Positions 8,644 to 16,774 of a stretch of DNA of 64,000 nt are shown here, in pieces. The stretch spans positions 1 to 64,000 of the forward strand of contig JACPYX010000020.1 of assembly GCA_016195815.1 (NCBI GenBank). The letters are read 5' to 3'. The first letter of the stretch is position 1, and each line of letters starts with the position of its first letter. This stretch comes from Chloroflexota bacterium (GTDB lineage: Bacteria; Chloroflexota; Anaerolineae; Anaerolineales; Villigracilaceae). The notes beneath the pieces are model-generated. The model was not told the DNA's origin, ran no database searches, and saw nothing but the letters and a program-made list of their open reading frames with translations. The position numbers and the translations under genes are program-made.

Positions 8644-9222
8644 ATGCCCAGCCAAATTGACGATGCACAAATTCACCAAATTGTACGGCGCGTGATCGAG
8701 CGGACAATGTCAACGCCTCAGCCCCGACCCGAAGCGGGCGCGTCCCCAATTCGCGCTGAATCAACCGGACGGCGTATCGTCGCCCTCGGCGCGGATCACG
8801 GCGGCTTCGAGTTGAAGGAAGCGCTCAAGAGCGAGGTCAGCGCGCTGGGTTTTGAGATTCAAGATGTGGGTACAAACAGCAAGGAAGCCGTGGACTATCC
8901 CGACTTTGCCCACGCCGTCGCGCAATTGGTCGGCAGCGGAAAAGCCTGGCGTGGAATTATGATTGACGGCGCGGGCACCGGTAGCTGCATCGTCGCGAAT
9001 AAGGTTCCGGGTGTGCGCGCCGGCATGGCTTATGATATTTCGTCTGCTTCCAACAGCCGCGAACATAACGATACGAATGTGCTGACATTGGGCGCGGGTT
9101 TGATCGGCGCGAATCTGGCCGGGCAAATTGTCAAAACCTGGTTGACGACCGAGTTCGGCGGCGGACGTCACACCCCACGCGTGGATAAGATAAATTCTGT
9201 CGAGAAAAAATATTTGAAATAA
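8644..9222 (+). CDS. rpiB: BMC-associated RpiB-like sugar-phosphate isomerase with N-terminal targeting helix
   Basis: Protein of 192 aa; the RpiB/LacAB domain starts at about residue 42 (RRIVALGADHGGFELK) and usually makes up the whole protein. The extra N-terminus is a short amphipathic helix (DDAQIHQIVRRVIERTM) plus a Pro/Ala/Ser linker, the form of a BMC encapsulation peptide. In RpiB the loop after the substrate strand normally carries the catalytic Cys (ICGTG); here it reads IDGAGTGSCIVANK, so Asp replaces Cys and a Cys appears six residues on. Isomerisation of ribose-5-P or a related sugar phosphate is likely but the altered loop leaves substrate open. First gene of the BMC operon, 9 nt before deoC. 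Confidence 0.85.
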   Translation: MPSQIDDAQIHQIVRRVIERTMSTPQPRPEAGASPIRAESTGRRIVALGADHGGFELKEALKSEVSALGFEIQDVGTNSKEAVDYPDFAHAVAQLVGSGKAWRGIMIDGAGTGSCIVANKVPGVRAGMAYDISSASNSREHNDTNVLTLGAGLIGANLAGQIVKTWLTTEFGGGRHTPRVDKINSVEKKYLK

Positions 9223-9231
9223 GGGCATGTT

Positions 9232-10155
9232 ATGAATCCCGATGTAAAAATAGTTGAACAATTGGTTGAAATCATTACGCACGAAGTGCTGGCCGCCATG
9301 CTGGAAGAGCAGGAACGCGCCAGCAATCCCGATGCGTTCGCATGTAAGTATGATTGCGCCGGCCAGCTTTGTGTTCGCACCTGTTTCGATAAGACCGGAA
9401 ACGTTGTCAACGCAGGCGCGGAAAGATTATCGTCCACGCTGGGAGTGATTCCGCAGGATCTCAAACTTGCGCGCATGATAGACCACACTTTGCTCAAGCC
9501 GGATGCCACGCAGCAGGAAGTGGCCCAACTCTGTTTCGAAGCGCGCAAATATGGATTTGCGTCTGTGTGCGTCAACCCGACCTGGGTCAGCTTGTGTTCA
9601 CAATTGCTGCAGGGTTCGCCGGTAAAAGTTTGCACCGTGATCGGCTTCCCGTTAGGCGCGACCGCCGCCGAGGTCAAGGCATTTGAAGCGCAGAACGCCA
9701 TCCGGCAGGGCGCGACCGAAATTGATATGGTCATTAACATTGGTGCGTTAAAGGCGCGCGACTTGGAATTGGTCGCAAAAGATATTCGCGGTGTGGTTAA
9801 CGCATCTCACGCCCGCGGCGCGATCGTCAAAGTCATCATCGAAACTGTTTTGCTGACCGACGAAGAAAAAACGATTGCCTGCCTGCTCTCAAAAGAAGCA
9901 GGCGCGGACTTCGTAAAAACGTCCACCGGTTTTGCGGGCGGCGGCGCGACCGTCAACGATGTGGCACTCATGCGCCGCACGGTCGGGCCGGAGATGGGCG
10001 TGAAAGCCTCCGGCGGCGTGCGGACTTTTGAAGATGCCGAAAATATGATCAAGGCCGGCGCGACGCGTATCGGCGCCAGCGCAGGCGTGAAGATCATTCA
10101 AGGTCCGAGCAAAGAAGCGGCAAAGGAATCCGCACAGCCCGCCAAAAGTTATTAA
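9232..10155 (+). CDS. deoC: BMC-associated deoxyribose-phosphate aldolase with N-terminal Cys-rich extension
   Basis: Protein of 307 aa. The DeoC (DERA) barrel starts near residue 78 ([14 protein letters not shown]); Schiff-base K229 (FVKTSTGF) and proton-relay K258 (VKASGGVR) are present, so cleavage of deoxyribose-5-P to glyceraldehyde-3-P and acetaldehyde is expected. The first 75 residues are extra: an amphipathic helix ([20 protein letters not shown]) that could target a microcompartment, then C38-x3-C42-x4-C47-x3-C51, a possible metal site. A tail [13 protein letters not shown] follows the barrel. Acetaldehyde release fits enclosure in a BMC shell. Confidence 0.9.
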   Translation: MNPDVKIVEQLVEIITHEVLAAMLEEQERASNPDAFACKYDCAGQLCVRTCFDKTGNVVNAGAERLSSTLGVIPQDLKLARMIDHTLLKPDATQQEVAQLCFEARKYGFASVCVNPTWVSLCSQLLQGSPVKVCTVIGFPLGATAAEVKAFEAQNAIRQGATEIDMVINIGALKARDLELVAKDIRGVVNASHARGAIVKVIIETVLLTDEEKTIACLLSKEAGADFVKTSTGFAGGGATVNDVALMRRTVGPEMGVKASGGVRTFEDAENMIKAGATRIGASAGVKIIQGPSKEAAKESAQPAKSY

Positions 10156-10166
10156 ATTTTGCAAAC

Positions 10167-10253
10167 GTCATTGCGAGCCGCGTTCTGTGCGGCGAAGCAA
10201 TCTTCTCATTACAAGTGGGGACTGCTTCGGAAAAAGCGCCCTCGCAGTGACAT
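10167..10253. repeat. Interspersed palindromic repeat, copy 2
   Basis: Starts GTCATTGCGAG and ends CTCGCAGTGACAT, with an inner GAAGCA...TGCTTC pairing. Same family as 5080-5169. It sits inside the BMC operon between deoC and the first pentamer gene and could form a large mRNA hairpin there. Confidence 0.7.
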
Positions 10254-10272
10254 GATAATATTTAGGAGAATT

Positions 10273-10563
10273 ATGCTCATTGCAAAAGTTATCGGCACCA
10301 CCGTCTCGACCATCAAAGACGAAAAACTTGTCGGGCGTAAATTGCTTATCCTGCGCCAGACCGATGAAAAAGGCGAGCCATCTGGCAAACCGTATGTGGC
10401 TGTTGACACCGTTGATGCCGGGGTGGGCGACCTCGTGCTCACCGCCGCCGGTTCCTCCGCGCGGCAAACGAATATCACCAAAGATACGCCCGTTGATTCC
10501 GTCATCATGTCCATCATCGATTCGCTCGAAGTGGACGGCAAGATTGTGTTTCGCAAATCATGA
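10273..10563 (+). CDS. BMC-P shell vertex protein 1 (EutN/CcmL family)
   Basis: Protein of 96 aa, full family length. MLIAKVIGTTVSTIKDEKLVGRKLLIL and VDTVDAGVGDLVLTAAGSSAR are the family signatures; the GSSAR loop lines the pentamer pore and IMSIIDSLEV is the closing strand. Five copies cap the shell vertices. TAGGAG precedes ATG at 10273; an upstream in-frame start would read into the repeat. The stop overlaps the next start (ATGA). Confidence 0.93.
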   Translation: MLIAKVIGTTVSTIKDEKLVGRKLLILRQTDEKGEPSGKPYVAVDTVDAGVGDLVLTAAGSSARQTNITKDTPVDSVIMSIIDSLEVDGKIVFRKS

Positions 10564-10934
10564 AAAAGTTCTACACCGAAAAAGATATTGAAGAACTCTT
10601 CAATAGCGGCGTCAAATCGTTGCAGCTCGGCGGCAATATCCAGCTGACCGAAATGGCCTACGAAAAAGCCAAACGTTTGGGATTCCAACTTTTAACGGAC
10701 CAGCCTGACAATCCGCCGAGCGCGCCGGTGCGGCCTTATTTATCAGAGCAGAGCGTTCATTCCGCGCCGATAGCGGCCTCCGTTGCCTCAGCCGCAACTG
10801 CTCCCAATTCGACTCAGTCCAAACTCGAACAGCGCATTCGCGCCGCGGTTGCCGCGAAAATGGGCAGGCAAGTTGACCCCGCATTGTTGGACCGGATCAT
10901 CGCGCGCGTGCTCAAAAGCACGGGAATGAAGTAA
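10560..10934 (+). CDS. Small BMC-locus protein with two-part structure and C-terminal targeting-like helix
   Basis: Protein of 124 aa. Residues 1-45 (MKKFYTEKDIEELFNSGVKS...) resemble a small helical domain seen at the N-terminus of proteins in BMC loci such as EutQ-type proteins. A Pro/Ala/Ser linker (50-85) leads to a C-terminal amphipathic region, LEQRIRAAVAAKMG and VDPALLDRIIARVLKSTG, which looks like an encapsulation peptide. No catalytic residues are apparent; an adaptor between cargo and shell is a reasonable guess. Start overlaps the pentamer-1 stop. Confidence 0.75.
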   Translation: MKKFYTEKDIEELFNSGVKSLQLGGNIQLTEMAYEKAKRLGFQLLTDQPDNPPSAPVRPYLSEQSVHSAPIAASVASAATAPNSTQSKLEQRIRAAVAAKMGRQVDPALLDRIIARVLKSTGMK

Positions 10935-10936
10935 CC

Positions 10937-11257
10937 ATGTTATTCGGCAGAGTCAAAGGCACGGCGGTTTGCACGATCAAATATCCCGGCACGCAGGGAT
11001 TAAAACTTTTGGTTGTCCAGCCGGTGAATAAAAAACTCGAACCCATCGGTATCCTGCAAGTTGCCGCGGATGTTGTGCAGGCGGGCGTTGGCGATTTGTG
11101 CGTCATGGTCCGCTCACGCGAAGCGGCGCTTGCCATGCCGGAAATAAAATTTGTTCCCATTGACCTGGCTTTGGTCGGCATCGTGGATGAACTGGAAGTC
11201 AGGCCAGATGGTGAATATGATGTTACCCTGCGCCGCGGAAGGAATCAATTCTCATGA
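10937..11257 (+). CDS. BMC-P shell vertex protein 2 (EutN/CcmL family)
   Basis: Protein of 106 aa with MLFGRVKGTAVCTIKYPGTQGLKLLVVQPV and AADVVQAGVGDLCVMVRSREAA; the pore loop is RSREAA, not GSSAR, so the pore is more charged than in pentamer 1. A 12-residue basic tail follows the last strand. Two nt after the preceding stop. Confidence 0.92.
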   Translation: MLFGRVKGTAVCTIKYPGTQGLKLLVVQPVNKKLEPIGILQVAADVVQAGVGDLCVMVRSREAALAMPEIKFVPIDLALVGIVDELEVRPDGEYDVTLRRGRNQFS

Positions 11258-11532
11258 TTCTCGGCAAAGTGGTTGGGACCGTCGTTACAACGATCTCCCA
11301 TCGTGATTATAAAAATCGCAGACTGCTGGTCGTCCAGCCGCTTGTGTTCGAAGGCGAACAGCCGTCAGCCGAAGATGATTTCATCGCGCTCGATAACACG
11401 CAAGCCGGAATCGGCGATACGGTGCTGGTCAACCGCGAAGGCAACGGCGCACGGCAGGCGTTGAAGAATCCCGATGCCTGCGTGATCTCCGTCATCGTTG
11501 GGATCGTTGATTCGATTTACGCAGAGTATTAG
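11254..11532 (+). CDS. BMC-P shell vertex protein 3 (EutN/CcmL family)
   Basis: Protein of 92 aa: MILGKVVGTVVTTISHRDYKNRRLLVVQPL, FIALDNTQAGIGDTVLVNREGNGAR, and IVGIVDSIYAEY at the end. The pore loop NREGNGAR differs from both others. Start overlaps the stop of pentamer 2 (ATGA), so translation is probably coupled. Last gene of the operon; no convincing terminator in the 42 nt before the convergent 11575 gene. Confidence 0.92.
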   Translation: MILGKVVGTVVTTISHRDYKNRRLLVVQPLVFEGEQPSAEDDFIALDNTQAGIGDTVLVNREGNGARQALKNPDACVISVIVGIVDSIYAEY

Positions 11533-11574
11533 TTTTGTTCCCCGGTATTAAAGAAATAAATCTCCAAAGTCACT

Positions 11575-12585
11575 TTAGAAAACGTTGAATGGTTCTTCCG
11601 CCGTTCGGTTGCGCTTTACTTTCAACACCGCGATTTTCGTCGAATGATTGAATGGGGCGGGATCAGTGATTTGTTGCCCGCTTGCGCGGCCGGTGAAATC
11701 TTCAGGCACGGAAATTAATTCTTCGATTTTCAAATAACCATCCGCACATAAAGTTTCGAGCGTTTGTATGTATTTTTTTCCGCTCACATACAGCGCATTG
11801 TTGATGGCGATCAATGTCCCGCTGTCATTGATGAGCGGACGCACTTTGTTGATCAGCCGTGCGCTATCGTTTTCCTGATCTACTTTGCCTTTGGATGTTG
11901 TCGAAAAAAACGGTGGGTCAATAATGACGCAATCGAAAAATTCTTTCGTACCTTTGAATTTGGCAATAGCCGGAAAAAAATCGTCAACGAGGAAATCTGA
12001 CTTGCGGATCTCGAAATTATTCAGGCCATAAGAATCTTTGGCGAGATTCAGGAACTGGCGATTTCGGTCAATCTGGACGACGCGGCTGGCCCCGCCTGCC
12101 GTCGCGGCGACTCCAAAACTGCCGGTGTATGCGAACGCGTTCAGGACGGTTTTTCCGGCGCTATGATCAATCAGCCATTTTCGCAGGTTGCGAGTGTCAA
12201 GATATAGGCTTGCATCGCGGTTCATCGTCAAGTCAACGGCGTACCACACGCCGTGTTCTTTTATTTTTCTATCGGGCTTGTCGCCGAAAATTATTTTGCC
12301 TTTACGTTCTTCGAGCGATTCGCTGTTGCGCGATTTTAAAATCCCAGTGCGCAGCCACGAAAACTTCGATTGCAAAAATTCACGGGCTTCATGAACGAGC
12401 GCCATGCCTGCATCGGAGTCGGGGTAGTAATTGTTGAATACAACGGTGGCCGCATACAGGTCCAGGGCAAGATGCGGGTTTCCCTCGGTGAATCCGTTGA
12501 AGAGGCGGAAGGCCGTCTCGTGCCGCGCGTCGAATAATGATCCGCGCGCCTCAATCGCTTTTTCAAGAAAGGGCTGTATTGCCAT
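11575..12585 (-). CDS. Class I SAM-dependent methyltransferase, RlmI/RlmK-like
   Basis: Protein of 336 aa. SAM-binding motif VLNAFAYTGSFGVAA after residue 145, acidic VQIDRN, and DPPFFS (catalytic motif IV of base methyltransferases). The layout matches the RlmI/RlmK family, which methylates 23S rRNA cytosine/guanine, but the N-terminal PUA domain is reduced or divergent, so the target is uncertain. Confidence 0.8.
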   Translation of the reverse strand: MAIQPFLEKAIEARGSLFDARHETAFRLFNGFTEGNPHLALDLYAATVVFNNYYPDSDAGMALVHEAREFLQSKFSWLRTGILKSRNSESLEERKGKIIFGDKPDRKIKEHGVWYAVDLTMNRDASLYLDTRNLRKWLIDHSAGKTVLNAFAYTGSFGVAATAGGASRVVQIDRNRQFLNLAKDSYGLNNFEIRKSDFLVDDFFPAIAKFKGTKEFFDCVIIDPPFFSTTSKGKVDQENDSARLINKVRPLINDSGTLIAINNALYVSGKKYIQTLETLCADGYLKIEELISVPEDFTGRASGQQITDPAPFNHSTKIAVLKVKRNRTAEEPFNVF

Positions 12586-12590
12586 GTGTG

Positions 12591-12809
12591 TTATTTTAGT
12601 TTTCGGATGTTTTTGGGATTGAAGATGGATATCTGTTTTATTCCTAAAATAGCCTGCGCGTCAGCCTCGAACTCGACCCAGTAAAAACTGCGATGCCCGG
12701 AATATGGATCTATCTTGAAAACCACGCCTTCGAACCAGCCTTCATTTTTTCCAAATTTGGAATCGAGGAAGACGGTCACGCGGTCGCCGATGCAAATGGT
12801 TTCAGCCAT
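12591..12809 (-). CDS. Small hypothetical protein, probable beta-barrel
   Basis: Protein of 72 aa (MAETICIGDRVTVFLDSKFGKNEGWFEGVVFKI...). The pattern of short strands with GDRV and EGVV turns suggests an SH3-like barrel, but no family is recognised. It starts one base after the stop of the 12811 gene (TAA C ATG), so the two are co-transcribed. Confidence 0.55.
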   Translation of the reverse strand: MAETICIGDRVTVFLDSKFGKNEGWFEGVVFKIDPYSGHRSFYWVEFEADAQAILGIKQISIFNPKNIRKLK

Positions 12810-12810
12810 G

Positions 12811-12993
12811 TTATCTGCGGCGGTTTGCCAGCCATAGCAGCCCCGCGCCGATCACGATCAGGACGCCGCCGTTGACGGCCCATTGCGGATCGCCGGTCAT
12901 AAAACTGCCGGGCAGGATGTTGATGCCTTGCAGGAAAAAGATGCCGCCCGCCAGAACGACAACAACGCCCAGGGTGTTGAGAAATATTTTCAT
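12811..12993 (-). CDS. Small two-helix membrane protein (DUF3185-like)
   Basis: Protein of 60 aa: first membrane helix (VVVVLAGGIFFLQGI), loop NILPGSFMTGDPQWAVNG, second helix (GVLIVIGAGLLWLA) and RRR tail. The LQGINxLPGSFMTG loop is widespread in small membrane proteins of unknown role. AAAAAAAGGAG precedes the ATG. Confidence 0.8.
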   Translation of the reverse strand: MKIFLNTLGVVVVLAGGIFFLQGINILPGSFMTGDPQWAVNGGVLIVIGAGLLWLANRRR

Positions 12994-13021
12994 GTTGATT
13001 TTCTCCTTTTTTTGTGATGTG

Positions 13022-13786
13022 CTATTTTGCCTTTGCGATGACCAGCCAATCCCATGGGTATGGTTCGCCCATCCAATCGGGAATGTCGTCGTTTTCGAAA
13101 TCGGTCTTCCAGTCGTATTCCATTTTTATCATGTCTACCAGATCAAGCCGCATTTCGTCGCGCACCAACACCATCAATTCTTCGCGCAGGTAATGTTTGG
13201 TCGGCTCGCTGCCGCGATTCAAAACACCCTGCGCAAGCCTGCGCGGCCCGGTCAGCGAGCTGATGTCGGTTTGAAATTCGGCTTTTTGGGGCGTGTATCC
13301 TTGTCTGCGATACCATTCGGTCTCGCGGAAGGCTGTGTATAAAAGTGATTCCACTGATGGAACGTTCATGATTAAGTGGCCGCCCGGCTTGATCCGGGAT
13401 GCCATTCCACGCATAAATTGCGTTCTTATTTTTGGATCAGGCATGATGACCGCATTGAGCGAGACGATGACATCTGTCATTGGCAGGTGATCAACCGGTT
13501 GGGAAAGATCGGCCTGGGCGATTTCTACATTCTTTAATTGGACACAGTGCCGCCTGGCAATATCCAGAAGTTTGTCCGAAAAATCGTAACCGTATACATA
13601 ATGAAACTTTCGCGCAAGAAACGGGAGCATCTTGCCCGGCCCGCATCCATAATCGGCGATATCCAGTTCGGGAGAAGCAAAGCGTTCGACCGTGGCGGCA
13701 ATGGTGTTTGACCGTCCGTACGTAAACGCGTCGATGACAAACTCATCGTATTCGTCCGCAAAATCATTCCAATATTTGACGTCCAT
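13022..13786 (-). CDS. Class I SAM-dependent methyltransferase (unknown substrate)
   Basis: Protein of 254 aa. DIADYGCGPGKMLPFLA is motif I and YGYDFSDKLLDIARR motif II; MTDVIVSLNAVIM corresponds to motif IV. A small-molecule methyltransferase of the Methyltransf_11/25 type. Starts MDVKYWNDFADEYDEF with AGGAAAGAGA upstream. Isolated transcription unit; substrate cannot be read from context. Confidence 0.85.
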   Translation of the reverse strand: MDVKYWNDFADEYDEFVIDAFTYGRSNTIAATVERFASPELDIADYGCGPGKMLPFLARKFHYVYGYDFSDKLLDIARRHCVQLKNVEIAQADLSQPVDHLPMTDVIVSLNAVIMPDPKIRTQFMRGMASRIKPGGHLIMNVPSVESLLYTAFRETEWYRRQGYTPQKAEFQTDISSLTGPRRLAQGVLNRGSEPTKHYLREELMVLVRDEMRLDLVDMIKMEYDWKTDFENDDIPDWMGEPYPWDWLVIAKAK

Positions 13787-13897
13787 CGTTTCTCTTTCCT
13801 GTTCGTGGCTGGGGTTATATTACAACCTAATGGAATGGATTGCAAGCAAAATGGCGCATCTCCCAATGCGCTGGCGCGCGAGTTTGTCCAACGAAAT

Positions 13898-13936
13898 AAA
13901 ATCTCCGAAGTCTTGATTGACTTCGGAGATTTTTGC
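13898..13936. terminator. Terminator (bidirectional form) upstream of the methyltransferase and after the LysM gene
   Basis: Stem AAATCTCCGAAGTC / GACTTCGGAGATTT, 6-nt loop, flanked by A and T runs. It follows the stop of the minus-strand LysM gene at 13940. Confidence 0.85.
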
Positions 13937-13939
13937 TTG

Positions 13940-15103
13940 TTATGGAGTGGGCGTCGCGTCAACTGCTGCGCCGACCCAGGTAAAGACCCGTTTATCGCTG
14001 GTAGCTCCGGCGGATGTATAGATTGGCTGGCCCTGGTCGTCTGTTCCGGTTTGCCGGACCGGCGTGACCCACCAGCGCAAGACATGGGCAACGGTATCTT
14101 TTGGACGGAAGGAGGTAGGCACGATATATTTGGTATCGGCCACGAAATCTACAATGCGGCGCGCCTGGCCGGCGGTTACATCTTCAATGGTCACTTGATA
14201 GGTCTCGTTGTCGCGCAACGTGCCAATGGAGGCCCATTGCAGGGTGACGACATCGTTGGCGAGCGTAAAGGCCGCGCCGTCGCCGGGCAAAAGCAGGTTG
14301 GGAGCCGGGTAGGGCGGCGGAATGGTAGCAGTAGGTGTTGGGCCGGGAGTTGCGGCGCGGGCGCATAATGGAATGGTCAGTGTTTGGCCGGTGAACACAT
14401 TGTCGGTCGAAAGACCGTTGAAATCCTTGATGGCTTGCATCGGGACGGCGTAATTGGCGGCAATGCTGGAAAGCGTATCGTTTTCCTGGACCGTCACATT
14501 GACTTTTTCACAAGCGGCCCTGGTTGCATCCGCGGGCTGAAACGTATTGGTCGCCACTGGCAATGCTGTGGGCGTGGGATAAGGCACCTTGAGTTTTTGT
14601 CCCACAACCAGGTTGGTGCATTGCGCCGGAAGGTTGTTTAGAATGATAATGCTCTGCACCGAAACGCCAAAGGTGATTGCAATGCCGCCGCAAGTATCGC
14701 CTAAAGCAATCGTATATTCAAAAGGAGGTTGTTCGGTGGCGGTGGGGGCAAACGTCGGCGGGAGGGTCTCGGTAGGAGATGGCGAGGCCGTCGGCGTCTC
14801 GGTCTGGGTTGGGACCTGCGTTGGGACAACCACACGTTTGGCGGCGCTCAATCCAACATAGACAACGGTCGCACCGACCACAAGGAACAGCACCAGCAAA
14901 CCCAGCGCGATGGGCAGGCTGAGAGTCACTTCCGGCATGCGTGAGGCTTGCATGGATTGCTCGACCTTTTTGGTCGGCATGGAAGTTTTTGATTTCGGGC
15001 TGAGGTCGGTGCCGCACACCGGGCAGCGTGCGGCTGTGTCAGAAAGCCGCGTCCCGCATGTGGGGCAGACCAGGGTCTTTGGGGAAGTAGGTTCGGGTGT
15101 CAT
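13940..15103 (-). CDS. Zinc-ribbon membrane protein with two LysM domains and Ig-like domain
   Basis: Protein of 387 aa. A cytoplasmic zinc ribbon (CPTCGTRLSDTAARCPVCG, residues 13-31), one membrane helix (about 62-85), a Thr/Pro linker, two LysM motifs (YTIALGDTCGGIAITFGVS... and VTVQENDTLSSIAANYAVP...), then a domain with LLLPGDGAAFTLANDVVTLQW typical of fibronectin-like modules. It likely binds peptidoglycan outside the cell while the ribbon stays inside. Function unknown; such architecture is frequent in Anaerolineae. Confidence 0.85.
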   Translation of the reverse strand: MTPEPTSPKTLVCPTCGTRLSDTAARCPVCGTDLSPKSKTSMPTKKVEQSMQASRMPEVTLSLPIALGLLVLFLVVGATVVYVGLSAAKRVVVPTQVPTQTETPTASPSPTETLPPTFAPTATEQPPFEYTIALGDTCGGIAITFGVSVQSIIILNNLPAQCTNLVVGQKLKVPYPTPTALPVATNTFQPADATRAACEKVNVTVQENDTLSSIAANYAVPMQAIKDFNGLSTDNVFTGQTLTIPLCARAATPGPTPTATIPPPYPAPNLLLPGDGAAFTLANDVVTLQWASIGTLRDNETYQVTIEDVTAGQARRIVDFVADTKYIVPTSFRPKDTVAHVLRWWVTPVRQTGTDDQGQPIYTSAGATSDKRVFTWVGAAVDATPTP

Positions 15104-15145
15104 ACGGGCGAAAATTATACCTCAGAAAATTTTTTGGTCGATTTG

Positions 15146-16774
15146 CTAAATCAACGGCATTGCAAGACCATCCGCGCGCGGATCGCTCCCGCCGGCCAGG
15201 ATTCCGGTTTGCGCATCGCACAGGATGATCTGTCCGCGCCCGAACAAGGCGCGTTCCCAGCCTGCCACTCTCTGGACCTGATGGCCGCGTTCCGTCAAAC
15301 CGGCCATGACTTCATCTGGAATTCCTTCTTCCAAGGACACTGCGCCGCCAGCGGTTCCGTCGTCAATGCAAAAGCGCGGCAGGTCCAGCGCGGCCTGAGC
15401 ATCGAGACCGCTATCCACGAGCGCGGCAAAGACTTGCAAGTGTCCCTGCGGCTGCATGAATCCGCCCATCACGCCGAATGACGCGAACAATGAGCCGTCG
15501 CTTTCGCGTGCGGCCATTGCGGGAATGATGGTGTGATATGGTCGTTTGTTTGGCATCAGCGCGTTGGGATGATTCGGATCGAGATCGAAGTTGTGGCCGC
15601 GATTTTGCAAAGTGAAGCCCCAGCCTTTCGGGACAATGCCCGTTCCGAATCCCATGTAGTTGCTGTTGATGAACGAACACGCATTGCCAAATCTATCTGC
15701 CACGCTGAAATAAACCGTGTCCGACGAACTGACCGGCGTACCGCGTTTCTGGTCAATCACTGCGCGGCGCGGGTCAATCAATTTGCGGCGTTCGTCCGCA
15801 TATTCTTTCGAGAGAAGTTGGGCGGTGGGAATATTCGAAAACTGTGGATCGGACACATGCCAGCGCGCGTCCGCAAATGCCAGCCTCATAGATTCGATCT
15901 CAAGATGAAGACGGTCAAGTGAAAGCGCATCAAGTTTGGAAAGGTCAAATCCTTCCAGCAGATTCAACGCGATCAGCGCGGCGAGGCCCTGCCCGTTTGG
16001 CGGGCATTCGTACACGCGATAGCCGCGATACGTCACGCTGATCGGTTTTTCCCATGTGGATACATGCGCGGCCAGATCGCCGGCAGTCAAACACCCGCCG
16101 GCTTGTTTTATCACGGCGGTGATGGCTTCTGCAATCTGGCCTTGATAAAAACTGCTCTTTCCGCCCTCGGCCACTTTCTTGAATGTTCGCGCCAGCCCGG
16201 GGTTTTTGAAAATCTCTCCAGCGCGCGGACCGCGTCCGTTAATCGTCAATTCAATTCCGTTCGGCGCGGACTTAAGTTGTCTCTGCGCGCCGCGCTCCCA
16301 AAAATAAGAAGTGATCGGCGCGACGGGAAAACCTTCTTCGGCAAGTTTGATGGCGGGCGCAAGAATTTCCGCCATTGATTTTGTGCCGTGCTTTTCGACC
16401 AGGTCACACCAGCCCGCGCATGCGCCGGGAACTGTAATTGTGTAGGCGTGAAAAGGCGGCAGTTCGCTCAGGCCTTCTTTTTTCAATCGTTCAAGCGTGA
16501 GTGATGAAGGCGCACGCCCTGACCCGTTTAGCGCTCTGACCTGTTTTGTGCGCGCGTCGAAGAACAACGCGAACATATCGCCGCCGATGCCGGTGGAGGT
16601 TGGCTCGGTCACATTGAGCGCCGCGGCGACGGCTACCGCCGCGTCTGCCGCGTTGCCGCCCTTCGAGAGAATCTCAATGCCTGCCGCGGCGGCCAATGGT
16701 TGAGAGGCGGCGACCATTCCGCCGCGCCCGAAGACGGGCGAGCGGCGCGAAGAAAAAGCTGGGGCTTCGATCAA
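15146..16774 (-). CDS. ggt: Gamma-glutamyltransferase
   Basis: Protein of 542 aa of the Ntn-hydrolase superfamily; hydrolyses or transfers the gamma-glutamyl group of glutathione-like compounds. GGNAADAAVAVAAALNVTEPTSTGIGGD at the N-terminus and SSSDTVYFSVADRFGNACSF, whose Thr becomes the nucleophile after self-cleavage, are diagnostic. No signal peptide, so cytoplasmic. Start is TTG at 16774, overlapping the stop of the upstream CorC-like gene (TTGA), which implies translational coupling. Confidence 0.9.
   Translation of the reverse strand: MIEAPAFSSRRSPVFGRGGMVAASQPLAAAAGIEILSKGGNAADAAVAVAAALNVTEPTSTGIGGDMFALFFDARTKQVRALNGSGRAPSSLTLERLKKEGLSELPPFHAYTITVPGACAGWCDLVEKHGTKSMAEILAPAIKLAEEGFPVAPITSYFWERGAQRQLKSAPNGIELTINGRGPRAGEIFKNPGLARTFKKVAEGGKSSFYQGQIAEAITAVIKQAGGCLTAGDLAAHVSTWEKPISVTYRGYRVYECPPNGQGLAALIALNLLEGFDLSKLDALSLDRLHLEIESMRLAFADARWHVSDPQFSNIPTAQLLSKEYADERRKLIDPRRAVIDQKRGTPVSSSDTVYFSVADRFGNACSFINSNYMGFGTGIVPKGWGFTLQNRGHNFDLDPNHPNALMPNKRPYHTIIPAMAARESDGSLFASFGVMGGFMQPQGHLQVFAALVDSGLDAQAALDLPRFCIDDGTAGGAVSLEEGIPDEVMAGLTERGHQVQRVAGWERALFGRGQIILCDAQTGILAGGSDPRADGLAMPLI

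Noticed and set aside
8644-11532. Ethanolamine or propanediol microcompartment
   Set aside because: No eut/pdu lyase, dehydratase, alcohol dehydrogenase or phosphotransacylase is present; the enzymes are RpiB and DeoC. The aldehyde dehydrogenase at 53400 is of a different type and far away.
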